In this document: one piece after another, positions 23,421-33,633 of the stretch
Position numbering within the stretch: the stretch's first letter is position 1
How the letters are laid out: every line of letters begins with the position of its first letter
Source of the DNA: Anaspis maculata
Lineage: Eukaryota; Arthropoda; Insecta; Coleoptera; Scraptiidae
Direction of reading: 5' to 3'
NCBI GenBank assembly: GCA_949128115.1
Contig: OX421962.1
Span: 103,322,836-103,386,835, forward strand
DNA length: 64,000 nt
The notes under the pieces: generated by a model
Database searches by the model: none
What the model saw: the letters and a program-made list of their open reading frames with translations, nothing else
What the model was told of the DNA's origin: nothing
Translations under genes and position numbers: made by a program

Positions 23421-25431
23421 CTATTCTTCTTTGTAAAGGTGTTGAAGCACAGCAAAATACGAATAAGACATCCTCAGTATCTGCAAGGAAATTTCAGTTA
23501 GCGAAATCAAAATTTCTCCAAGTTGAATAAAAATAGTAAATAAAAAAGTAACTTACAGCTATCAGTGTCGGTAACGATAACGGGATAAAATTGCCAGCGG
23601 ACAATGTCACGGGCCTTTTCGTCCTTTCCAAAAAGATTAACATAATTTTCCTCACGGCAACGTCCGATTCGTACCAATTCGATATGTAAAACGACTGGCT
23701 GATTTCGCTGCTCTAAAATTTGTATCAGGTAGGTATCACATTAACTCGGTAGATATTTATTCAAATAGGGGTCACTTATTGTCATATTGCAAATATGTAC
23801 TACTGTGAGAGTAAGATTTGACCCCTTTCCGATATATGGCAGGCATTGCATTGCACTGATATGGCATTTTAGTGTGTTGGTACTTACAGTAAGCATAATG
23901 TCGTTGCCATACCAACAGTACATGGTCACTTGAAGAATCATGCAGAAGAAGTACGAAATCAGGAAGAAGAAACGGCTGCTGAAGACTGGGACCTGAAAGA
24001 TTGTTATAAGGTTAAGATACGTGTGTACTGTGTATGCGCAAAGTGGTGCTTTCCATGACGAGTAGGCAAATTTTAGCACGAGCCGCAAACCTACGAATCA
24101 AGTAAGAAAGACTTTCTGCACTACAATCTTGCACATGCACATGGTTTTCCTACAACCACAACCACGGCTAACATCAATATCACTTGAGGCAACATGCTGG
24201 TAGAAAGCCTAGTACAAAGCTGGAAACTACCAGAGAACTATTGTCAGCTTCACGTGAATTTGGCATGTGATCTTCACATTATCGAAGCAGCGCAAATATT
24301 TTCTACAGACTTACGTTCTCCAGATAGGAAGCTAAGATCACCTGAAGATTGCATTGCAAATTATCAACTTGAAGTTGGTAACAAATCAGTTGCCCAAGGG
24401 CAATTGGCTTATTACTGTGAGGTTATAATAGCTACCATGCATGGTGCTTGAGACTTGGCTTGGAAAAGATCACTTTCAATGTGGCGAATAGAAAAAGTTG
24501 CTGTAAAAGCGGGAAATGTAAAACTAGCTTACAACAACAGCTTGGAAACAGGTGACGCAGATTGCAACCAGACTGGCGAAAAACTGCAAGAAAATTCCTT
24601 TCGAAAATATGTCTTGGACTTTGTACGTCCACGTCATGACGCCCCGATGGTGATCGATACACTTTTTCAAAACATTTTCGGCATCTCCATGCCGCTTCCC
24701 ACTCGGATCGTAGTGGATATCCTGCAAGTTTTCCTTAAGGATCTCGAACTGGGCGCAGCTCAGCGTGATCAGGATCCAAGTCATGATGTCGATGGTGGAA
24801 TTGGTGTTGGCCGTGATGCACAAGCTGACGACTTGGAACCCCGTCGTCTCGAAGTAGTACTTGGTCATGTTGTACGGGTACCATCCGGGAACCGGCAGGC
24901 TCATCTTCTTGGCGGGATCGATGAACGGCTCCAGACTGTAGAAAATCACGCCGATCACGCACAGGGCCCTGAAAAGCTTGCCGAAGAAAACGCAGCCGGC
25001 GATCCGATCCTTGAGTTTTTCCAGCTGCCCTTCGCGGAACTCGTTGAAGACTTGGTCCTTGAGCAGGTCTTCCATTTCCAAGATTTTATCTTTGCAATGG
25101 GAAAAGTTGGACAGTTTGCACAAAAACGTAAAATGCGTGATGAAATATAGCAAATCGTCGGTGAGTTTCGACAGGTCGTTGCGGTCGGCGATCATTTGGG
25201 CTATGGTCGCGAAAAACTGGCCGTAAGACACGAGCAGGTTGAAGAAAGCGCTCAAGTTGTACCAGAAAGATTTGTCGGTTTTCGTGGGATAAAAGCCGGA
25301 AAAGTTCAGAATCTTGCGTTCCGTGGAGAAAGTCTCACGCAAATCGAATTTGGCAGCCGCCTGAAATTGTTTTATTTTTAGTAAAATAACGTTCGGAACA
25401 CTGTATGATATAATCTGTATACTTGAGGCAT
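23421..25431 (-). CDS. OR-B: odorant receptor (7tm_6 family), complete, 385 aa
   Basis: Exons on the minus strand: 25423-25431 (ATG CCT CAA), 24533-25360, 23888-23992, 23557-23712 and 23421-23480 (ends in TAG). All introns are phase 0 with GT/AG borders, and the sum is 1158 bp. Predicted helices: about 40-60, 72-90, 130-148, 175-205, 258-278 (FLQFFASLVAICVTCF), 285-312 (YFFCMILQVTMYCWYGND, signature at 303-310) and 345-380. The fourth exon has SFYISNWYESDV, the last SYSYFAVLQHLY; both are conserved in OR-D. The first exon encodes only three residues. The usual intron after ...CxxHH... is missing here, so paralogue exons 2 and 3 are fused. Expected role is odour detection with Orco; the ligand cannot be read from sequence. 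No stops or frameshifts, so it is probably functional. Confidence 0.92.
24000..24532. other. OR-B intron 2
   Basis: Intron between the 828-bp and 105-bp exons. An 85-codon open frame on the plus strand within it shows no motif and is not called. Confidence 0.6.
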
Positions 25432-25476
25432 CTTGAGGATTCTAGTGAGATATGGAAACCTAATTTTAAAGCGCAG

Positions 25477-25484
25477 GCTTTATA
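25477..25484 (-). promoter_or_regulatory. TATA box of OR-B
   Basis: TATAAAGC on the minus strand, 53 bp upstream of the ATG at 25431, the same distance as in OR-A. Confidence 0.6.
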
Positions 25485-25828
25485 CGCTCGCTTGGATCCA
25501 GTTTCGGCCGCCAGGATTGGATTAAGGGGTTAGTGTACTGTAAATGCTTTTGTTTAGACTTTTCAAAATCAATATATCAGAATAGTTCGTGTAAAAAGAT
25601 AAAAAAATTCTTACGGCATAATATGAGATCGGAATCGAGCCTAAAAAAATGCTGATTTGAACAATTTTCACTGCAATTCGCTAACGTTAACAGTTCTCGA
25701 GAACAATGGGGGGAAGAAGGGGTGATCATGTTTCCAGAATCAACTCGACGAACTCGCTGACAGTCTAACGTCGCAAAACATCTATATCTCTTTGTAATGT
25801 GGAGGGGAGGGGGGCATCAAGTCAATAA

Positions 25829-25952
25829 TACCGTATGATCAAAAACTTTTCTTCTCTAGGTAGGGTGTGGTCTGGCCATTGGCAGGCAAACGAGGCTGAT
25901 TTTGGCCAGGCCACAGCCTGTCTAGAGAAGGAAAGTTTTTGATCATACGGTA
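25829..25952. mobile_element. 124-bp MITE with TAA target duplication
   Basis: Ends TACCGTATGATCAAAAACTT and its reverse complement are flanked by TAA on both sides (25826-25828 and 25953-25955). A 3-bp TAA duplication is typical of PIF/Harbinger elements. The core ggccaggccacagcctg is shared with the MITEs at 27239 and 5985. Confidence 0.78.
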
Positions 25953-26132
25953 TAATAAATATATTTGCCTTAACTCGACGTGAGAGAATGCCAAATTTGA
26001 GACGTCATTAACGAAAAGTCTTCGAGCATCTCCAAAGGTATGTTCCTATATTCAAATCGGTTAACCAGCCGGTCGACCAATTTCTCAGTGAGTGACTTTT
26101 GATATCGGAACGCCAGTTAACGTTTAGGTTAA

Positions 26133-26320
26133 CCTTCCATGACCGGCCTCTGAAGCTGGTCGTTGTGGTTGACAGTTGGTTAACATTTTTCAGCAAGCCA
26201 GTAGTTCCAATATTCACCTTTCCAGGCCTTCCATGACCGGCCTCTGAAGCTGGTCGTTGTGGTTGACAGTTGGTTAACATTTTTCAGCAAGTCAGTAGTT
26301 CCAATATTCACCTTTCCAGG
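26133..26320. repeat. 94-bp tandem duplication
   Basis: Two adjacent copies (26133-26226 and 26227-26320) both start ccttccatgaccggcctctg. They differ at about one base (caagccag versus caagtcag), so the duplication is recent. A partly inverted flank (aatcggttaaccagccggtcgac near 26058 and cggttaatcgaccag at 26321) encloses it. Confidence 0.88.
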
Positions 26321-27238
26321 CGGTTAATCGACCAGAAAGAATATCTGAACGTACCAAAAATGACTTTGGAAAACTCTTCAACTGTCAATTTGTCAACCTT
26401 GAAAAGAATTGTTGGCATTATATACCTGATTGGTACCTGTATCTTGGACAAATTTCAGTTGGTATGACATTATTCGTAAGTCGTAAGAGGTTTTTGTCTG
26501 AAATTTCAAAGTCTCTTTAAACTCAATGAACTTTAAAACCGGTCGAAAGAAAACATGCTCACTGGTTCATTTTCAGAATACAAATGAACAAACTAGAACA
26601 GCACTTTTTTGTTTATTTGTCTCGAAATTTCCTGACTACGTCCCTGTACCGACCGACTGCATCATAACATCACGAATCCAGGCTGTCAGGTAGATGAGGA
26701 GGTGTCAAAGGGAATTTCTAATTTCCCATTTTGCCATTCACAACCCATCAATCTACCTCAATTAAGTTCACTGGCCCGGTATTTAAGAATAATAAGAATG
26801 ACTAACTCCCAATTTCTGGAGATAATTAAAAGGTCCGACACGATGGACCAAATTCATAAGTAATTTTTCCAACGGTGGGAAAAATCACGAGCTGGTCGAG
26901 TCGACATGACATCAATTCTGGAACTGGATGGACGTGTATAGGTACTTGAATTGGACAGGTGCCGGAATCTTCGAACTTGATTTGAAAATTGTAAGTGAAA
27001 AAATTGACAAAACAAACTGATTTCGAACGGAAACCAAGTATTTTTCTCGGTATTTTTAGCCGAGGAGGTGATCGATGTCGATGTTGGTATGGAAATGAAT
27101 AAATGATTGGTGCAATGCAAGTGTGTCAATGCAAAGTGGAGATAAACATGGCAGTGATCTTCAGAAATCAATATTCACCAAGTAGATAGGTACTTCGCAG
27201 GTACTAATCTAAAAGTATAGTCGTCAAGTCATTCAGGT
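26321..27238. other. Intergenic, nothing recognised
   Basis: AT-rich sequence without a supported gene, repeat partner or element end beyond the flank of the 94-bp tandem. Confidence 0.4.
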
Positions 27239-27370
27239 GCTTATATCGTGTGATCAATTGAATTCCTAATTTAGGCGGGCTGCGCCCTAGCCAAATGCAG
27301 CTTCGCAGTCCTGATTTTGACCAGGCCACAGCCTGCTTGAATTAGGAATATTCAATTGATCACACTTTAT
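27239..27370. mobile_element. ~130-bp MITE (GTGTGATCAATTG ends)
   Basis: Inverted ends gtgtgatcaattgaattcc / ggaatattcaattgatcacac enclose gcgggctgcgccctagcc and accaggccacagcctgc. The core is shared with two other MITEs in the window. Confidence 0.75.
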
Positions 27371-27784
27371 GTAGATATATACCTGTGTAAAAGCAAAACA
27401 TTTCTGTTGTGTTCAATGCAGCATGGAACACTTTACCAAGGAACACTTTATTTTTAGGTTTCTGAATCTGGATTATCAAAAGTTCATTGGAGCTTGAAAC
27501 TAAGTAGGTACTCGTCATAATTATTATTATTTTATTATGCTGTTTGGAAAGTCAAATTTGACAGATGCTTATCAGATATTAGGTGCTTTCCTCTTACAAC
27601 AAAACTCACTGATCTGATCTAAGTTAGAGAGAGAAAGAGCGAGAAATCACATGCGCGAAAGTGAGATACCATTAACAACTTAGGTCAGGATACTTAGTTC
27701 AGGTTGTAAAAGGAAAACACCTATAATATTTCAGTTCAGAATGCTTGACATCTTGGACGTCTAGGAAATTTGACGTTTGCGCTA

Positions 27785-27945
27785 GTAATAAAGCTGGATC
27801 CTCAGTTGCGGATATTCGGGCAGAAAATGCGGAATTTCATGTCAAAATCCTCATATTGGCCAATCAGAGCCCTCGAATTCAAAATTTGACATACAAAATC
27901 GCATTTTCTGCCCAGATATTCGCATCTGAGAATCCAGCTTATTAC
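27785..27945. mobile_element. ~160-bp MITE (AGCTGGATTCTCAG ends)
   Basis: Inverted ends gtaataaagctggatcctc / gagaatccagcttattac and inner gatattcgggcagaaaatgcg / cgcattttctgcccagatat form a foldback. Non-coding. Confidence 0.75.
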
Positions 27946-27960
27946 GTTTTCCGTTAAGTA

Positions 27961-29558
27961 GGGGAGACCGGGGCGAGTTGATACCAGGGGTAGGTTGGCA
28001 AAGGGTCTATAATCCAAAAAGTTACCGCCAGATCTCCATCACGTTGAAAGAGCAGCGTGCTGCCATCTACTGGAGTAGTGTGCAACAGTTAGATTGAACC
28101 ATTGACAATTTGTGGTTTTCGCGCCAAGTGAGTAAATTTTCAGCTCCTTAAAAAATATCAAGTTTTTCGCATGAAAAACAATCATATTCTCATGTATAAT
28201 TTTTACTTTTACACGAGCTTTTACATAATGCATGGCTATTCTTTTTGGCATTCCAGTTTACAGTCTTAGTATTCAATGAGTGTTCAATTCTCCCCGAAAG
28301 AGAAAATTATGATTTTATAGATAGTTAGCTCCTCCAGATGTAATTCTGAGGGCGGTGAATCAAGTCAAAATTGAAAAAAAAGTCGATTAGAAGCACGGCG
28401 AAAGATTCCAATATTCCCTACCGTTCCCTGGCCAGGTATTGCAAAAATACTTCCAACGATGCAAGCTGTGATTAACACAATCCACTCGAATCATGTAGAA
28501 ATCAGACAGCCTATAGCAGGTTTCAGAGTCTCGGGAATTTCTCCATTCAACTGCGACGTTTTCGGTGATGATGAGTTTTTGCCAAGTTTTGCAACAGACA
28601 GGCCCTTGGAAGACAATGACAATTTGAGTGAAGAGAATGACCTCGAAAATTATACAGACACACACCTTGAGAAATCCGACCCTGAGCCTTCAACACAAAC
28701 GTCACCACCGAGTTCACCACCAAATACGCCTCCTAGATCTTCAGTGGAACCAACACAGGTCCGGTGGAGAGTGTCGCCCGAGGTGTCGCCACTCCCAACC
28801 ATTCCTCGACTTTATTCAGGAAGTTTGATTTCACCAACGCCTGGAGAACTGCGACCTCTTCCTAAAGCGCCTCCCCGAAAAGGTATTACAAACCAACAGG
28901 AGAAGGAAGCATACAGCAATCCTCACGGACACGCCTGTTAAGAGTGCACTGGAAGAATGCCGGAAATCTGCCAAAATGAAAAAACTCAAAGTTAAGAAAA
29001 TCGAAAAAGTGAAAAAATCTATCTTTGATGGAAAAAAAGGAAAGCTAACCGGAAGAAGCATGTCACTGCTGATTCTGATGACCAAGATTCCGATGAAGAG
29101 GACGTCGTCGATTCAGATTTCAATATTATTTGTTATTTATCTATATTATTTTGAGATTATTTTTGTCTCGAGTTTATGTTTTGATTTTTTTTTGCAGATA
29201 TGTATATGTTTTGTTTGTTGTTCTTCATGGTTCAGTAGCATAGGTACTAAATTCAATATATTTCAGTTCAAATGTACATAATCCATTTTATTCCTTTGTT
29301 CTGATCCAATTCGTTCATGTGTCAATTTACCCCTATACATGTGTGCCAACCTGCCCCTGAATCGGGGTCAGTTGGCACGTTTACATTGATTAGAAAAAAA
29401 ATCATAAAACCAACACCCAAATAAATATGTCAAATTTGACTCCAACATTTTTTAGCCAAAGTATTTAAGTCCAACATCAAAACAGGAGCTCGATAGAGCA
29501 TATTTTGGCGAGAAAAAAATTATATCTGAAAAGTGTGCCAACCATCCCCGGCTCCCCT
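27961..29558 (+). mobile_element. Pogo-like DNA transposon remnant
   Basis: Ends GGGGAGACCGGGGCGAGTTG and, inverted, GGGGAGCCGGGGATGGTTGG. The left end is preceded by TA. The interior holds the C-terminal part of a transposase of the same class as the relic at 10590-14815. It is therefore a member of the Tc1/mariner/pogo group, internally deleted because the catalytic domain is absent. Confidence 0.68.
28459..29115 (+). pseudogene. Pogo/jerky-like transposase C-terminal remnant
   Basis: The frame from about 28459 reads GFRVSGISPFNCDVFGDDEF and LPSFATDRPL, the C-terminal motif of insect pogo/jerky transposases. A Ser/Pro-rich stretch follows, then a stop at 28939. A shifted frame continues with ILTDTPVKSALEECRKSAKM and a lysine-rich tail, so one frameshift separates the two. 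No catalytic DDE domain is present. Confidence 0.65.
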
Positions 29559-29728
29559 TAAATCGAGTTCATAATGGAAGCTCATCAACAATTTGTGGAT
29601 GTTTGATAATGTGACTGACACAATATAAAATATACAAACACAAAATATTATTTCTAGCGCAAACGTCAAATTCCACAGCCGCCCGAGATGTCAAACATTC
29701 TGAATTAGCAAAACACAGACTGTAGGCA

Positions 29729-30470
29729 ACTTCTTTCTTTCGTCGTTGCAGCTCATATTGAAGCTAAAACTTTAGGTGAATAGATAGACCTCAGGAACAG
29801 AACTGACTCAAAACCAACAGTCAGAATAAAAAGTTTCATGAAAGGTGGCTCAAATCTGAAAAGCCGTTGACAGCCCGTTTAGGAGAAGGGTTTGGTAAAA
29901 GTCATGTCTCTTCCAGAGAAATCATTCATTCTGAATACGTTAAGGTTTTTCTTGCTTGTCCTAGTCAAGAATTGTAGAGGTGAAGGAATCTAATCACAAC
30001 TTTATGTTCAAGAAGAAAAAACAGCCCATTGTTCACCTGATATTGATCGTAACCATCGCTACGAAAATCAAAACAATGAATTACTTGAACTGGTTTGTCT
30101 ATTACTCAATGTTTTGATTTTTGTAGTGTTGTTTACGACCATTTTTAGGTGATTAAGGGGCTGTTTTTCCTTCTTAAAAATAAATTTGCAATTGGATTCC
30201 TTCAACCATAATTCTTGGCTAGGGCAAGCAAGAAAAACCTAACGTATTCAGAATGAATTACTTCTCTGAAGAAAACGTTTTTTTTTACCAAATCCTTCTC
30301 CCAAACGGGCTGTCGACGACGTTTCAGATTTGGGCCACCTTTTATGAAAATTTAGTTTTGACTGTTTGTTTCGAGTCATTTCTAATTCCAGGTCTTTTTA
30401 CCTAAAGTTTCACCTTCAATATGAACTGCAAATTCTCAAAATCGGTTGACGAGGAAAGAAGTTATCACTG
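29729..30470. mobile_element. Palindromic element, ~340-bp arms
   Basis: The left arm (29729-30085) pairs with the right arm (30110-30470). Examples are gtttaggagaagggtttgg with ccaaatccttctcccaaac, and attctgaatacgttaaggtt with aacctaacgtattcagaat. The centre near 30095 has almost no loop. Confidence 0.8.
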
Positions 30471-30917
30471 CAAAACCAAAAAGATGTTTAATGTGTTCAT
30501 TCTGTGAATAATGGAGATGTAAGCGGAAAATTCAAACACCATCCCGTACTTCAAGGCCTACCTCGGTGTCTTTGTGGTTAAAATTCAAGGAAAAGAAATG
30601 ATTCTTCAAACGAGAGCTTCTTTGATGGTTCAGAAAATTTGCACTGGTTTCAATTTGTCAATGGTCAGAATTCAATTTGTTAGTTGCAATCCAAAGTAAA
30701 TTCAAAAAAAGCAAAATTTTCGAGAACGACGCTTTGAGTGTTGTGTAGCTCAGTCGAATACAAATCTATTAAGGCTGTGTTCCCAGTAGGTAAGAACTAT
30801 CTAAAGGATTTCTCTCTCAAAAATGGAGATAAAAACTCATATTTTTTATACGGTGTACTGAGTGTATCACAAAATTGAGTACAGAGCACAGAGTGTACAG
30901 AGCGTTTTTTCAAATAT
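30471..30917. other. Intergenic, nothing recognised
   Basis: No gene or repeat partner seen; may be flank or 5' remnant of the LINE that follows. Confidence 0.35.
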
Positions 30918-31355
30918 GTGAAAAAAATATTGTTTTTTTTTTGTTGGCAATTTGTTTCAAAAAACGGCTTCCTACTGAGACCCCCAAAACACCAGACGTC
31001 AATGTTCGAAAAGTCTCCAAACTATGTAGGTATAAAATTGTATAATGCGTTACCGCCTCAAATCAAAGACATACCGAACGTCAAGCTTTTCAAACTCAGG
31101 CTTAGAAAAGTACTCGCCGACGGCGCCTTTTATAACTTGGATGAATGTTTGTCTGCATTTGAGAGACTTCTGTGATACTTGTATTTATATCTATATTTTT
31201 ATTACTGTTATTGTTATCATAGTTACCTATATTTATAGCATAACAGCCGTCAGCCGTTATGCCATATTTTAATATTGTATTCCTTTGTCTATATTCATGT
31301 ATTGAGTCAAGTGACAAATATATTCTATTCCATTCTATTCTATTCTATTCTATTC
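30918..31355 (+). pseudogene. LINE 3' end fragment with (TTCTA)n tail
   Basis: The plus frame ends with SPNYVGIKLYNALPPQIKD and FKLRLRKVLADGAFYNLDEC, then TGA at 31173. This is the conserved C-terminus of a widespread arthropod non-LTR retrotransposon ORF2. About 140 bp of 3'UTR follows, ending in a (ttcta)n tail at 31321-31355. Truncated at the 5' side. Confidence 0.75.
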
Positions 31356-31409
31356 ACAAGTGACTAAAATGCGTCCACACGACCGTCAAGTTTACGAAAG
31401 ATTTTTGAG

Positions 31410-31910
31410 TTCGAAGTTTCTGAGACTATTATTATTATTATTATTATTGTCATCATTATTAAGGTTATTATTATTAGGTGGGAGGACTGGATCGCGATAG
31501 CGGAAAATACAAGAGCCCCTCCACAGCCTTTAACTTGGGCATCCAGCTCGAACAAATAACGAAAATTCACATCAATTGGCAATTGCTGCATTCGAGAGGA
31601 AGATGAGGACGGTACAGCTCTAGCGCGAAAATTCATGAGTTTGACTGAACAAGAACTGGTGGGTCCAAACAAGATGGTCTTAGAGAATCAGCTCGAAATG
31701 CGAAGGAAGACACTAAAACAACGGCCTACACAAGCCGACATCAGATTATTAAATATATGTTGTATATTTTACGACTCACAGACGCGAACGTTTTGAAACA
31801 ATAATGAGAGAAGGATTTTCAGCTGAAAAATGGAGAACCTCAGCCTCATTGGCACGTATATCACTCCAACTATTCAACAGAAGGCGTCCAATTGTTTTCT
31901 CAGAACAATT
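31410..31910 (+). pseudogene. Possible transposon-associated ORF fragment
   Basis: Short plus-strand pieces such as MREGFSAEKWRTSASLARIS followed by LQLFNRRRP (31804-31890), and PTQADIRLLN upstream, resemble the C-terminal part of a repeated insect protein of unknown function that often accompanies transposons. A (ATT)n tract lies at 31419-31450. Frames are broken. I would not assign a function. Confidence 0.35.
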
Positions 31911-32240
31911 TAGGTACCTTCTTTTTATATCCAATTTCTTCCGTTTTTCATTTCATTGTTTTAGGTTCTTCTTTTTCTTGATTCATGTCAGATCTTTTTC
32001 ATTTTTCCAATATTCAGGACTCTTATTTTTTCACTTTTCTGTTTTTTCATTCTTCAGTTTTTCAGACTTTTCAAAATTACTGTTTTTCATTTGCATGGGC
32101 TTTTTTCTAATTTTCACATTTTTTCGACATTCCTCTTGTTTTTTTTTTATTGATTCTGACTATATTATTTTTATTATATTCTTTTGTTCCTTGTTCTTAT
32201 TCAGTCATTTTTCTTTGCTGCAAAGCGCTTTATCTTAATC
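31911..32240. repeat. T-rich low-complexity tract
   Basis: About 330 bp strongly biased to T on the plus strand, with recurring tttttc and ttcattt words. The long open frame here is a by-product of the bias. Confidence 0.6.
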
Positions 32241-32566
32241 TATATGTGCAAAATTTCATGATTCTGCTGTCAACAGTTCCCAAGATATTGAATAAAAATC
32301 ATCTTCAGGCTACCACTTCTAGAGGGCTGTAGCTCGCTTATGAAGCAACAGCTTCTTGATTTAGTCAAATAATCAAAGCCAGATTTGTAGGTATATTTTC
32401 CACTATACCAGATTATTCTGCACACGATGGTCTTTAACAATCTGAATATTCATATTTGCACCTAATGATCTAATACTTATCAATCCTATAGTTTTTCAAA
32501 GCACTACGATCTACGATACGAATGATTCCCTATTTTTACCTATATTTGTGTTACTGTATTGAATGT

Positions 32567-32675
32567 CTAAACTGGGCTAAAAAATAAAGTGGACCACCTT
32601 GAAATTTTGTCTTGATTAAAATCAAGATTTCTTGAAAAATATTGGACATCCACTTCATTTTTGGCTCAGTTTATC
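32567..32675. mobile_element. Small inverted repeat downstream of OR-C exon 6
   Basis: Aaactgggctaaaaaataaagtgga-type arm pairs with ccacttcatttttggctcagttt. It is the counterpart of 44313-44420, so it predates the duplication. Confidence 0.65.
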
Positions 32676-33101
32676 AGGTAGGTAATATTCTATTCGTCAC
32701 CGTAAAGCCTCTGCAGAACCGCAAAATAAGAATACGATGATCGTAAAATCTGAAAAAAAAGTCTTCCATAGTGAAGTTTGTATGAGTTTAGTTGGTAATG
32801 GATCATAAATCATTATATTATAATGATAAGTAAAATAAGTAGAATTTTATCTCCAACAGACTTGGATACCCAATCATAGGGAGTCATCAATATAGTAAGA
32901 TTAGTAGCAAAGGTTTTTGACGGATTCTAGGACCCGGATGAGCCTTTTAATAAGCTGAGAAAGCCCAAAACGTAGCAGTGACAAAATAAACGTTCTTCAT
33001 CTAATCTCAAAATTCCTCAAAAATCTTTGCTATACCACTGATGTTCATTTAGTAAAAAGCCAAGTAGAAAACGCTTACGAAAACCAAGTGGAACAGCGTA
33101 A

Positions 33102-33290
33102 TGGTCAGTTTATGATGAGCGATACCCGGCGGAGCGGAGCTGAGCTGAGCGATTTTTTTTTGTCTGGACCAATCCCGTCCATTCATGATGTCACGTCCCC
33201 GCATCGTAATTGGCCTAGGCAAAAAAATCGCTCCGCTCCGCTCAGCTCAGCTCAAATCGCGGCAAAAAATCGCTCATCATAAACTAAGCT
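33102..33290. mobile_element. 189-bp MITE, copy 1 (Harbinger-type)
   Basis: Ends ...GGTCAGTTTATGATGAGCG and CGCTCATCATAAACTAAGC. It is preceded by TAA (33099-33101) and followed by TAA (33291-33293). The subterminal regions are rich in gagctgagc / gagcggagcg. Orientation is opposite to copies 2 and 3. Confidence 0.88.
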
Positions 33291-33293
33291 TAA

Positions 33294-33482
33294 GGCTGAG
33301 TTTATGATGAGCGATTTTTTCCCGCGATTTGAGCTGAGCTGAGCGGAGCGGAGCGATTTTTTTGCCTAGGCCAATTACGATGCGGGGACGTGACATCATG
33401 AATGGACAGGATTGGCCCAGACAAAAAAAAATCGCTCAGCTCAGCTCCGCTCCGCCGGGTATCGCTCATCATAAACTGAGCA
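33294..33482. mobile_element. 189-bp MITE, copy 2
   Basis: Same length and ends as copy 1, in inverted orientation. It is separated from its neighbours only by TAA (33291-33293 and 33483-33485). Confidence 0.88.
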
Positions 33483-33633
33483 TAAAGCTGAGTTTATGAT
33501 GAGCGATTTTTTGCCGCGATTTGAGCTGAGCTGAACGGAGCGGAGCGATTTTTTTGCCAAGGCCAATTACGATGCGGGGAAGTGACATCATGAATGGACA
33601 GGATTGGTCCAGACAAAAAAAAATCGCTCAGCT

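Larger units (their letters stand above)
27733..29706. mobile_element. Outer inverted repeat enclosing a MITE and a pogo-like element
   Basis: The text ttcagaatgcttgacatct...tttgacgtttgcgcta (27733-27784) is repeated inverted at 29650-29706. Further single copies of this end (gatctcgggcggctgtg... or its complement) occur at about 51139-51178 and 58047-58086, so it is a dispersed repeat. The pogo-like element appears to have landed inside it, since the sequence right of 29558 (atcgagttca...gaagct) matches 51187 onward. Confidence 0.6.

Noticed and set aside
24194..24451. 85-codon plus-strand frame
   Set aside because: Lies entirely inside OR-B intron 2 on the opposite strand, with no motif or paralogue.
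31911..32240. 144-codon Phe-rich frame as a membrane protein
   Set aside because: It is the translation of a T-rich low-complexity tract with no start context, splice partner or homologue in the window.
33102..33482. CRISPR-like repeat array
   Set aside because: The repeats are full 189-bp inverted-repeat transposons with TAA duplications, not short repeats with unique spacers, and the genome is eukaryotic.
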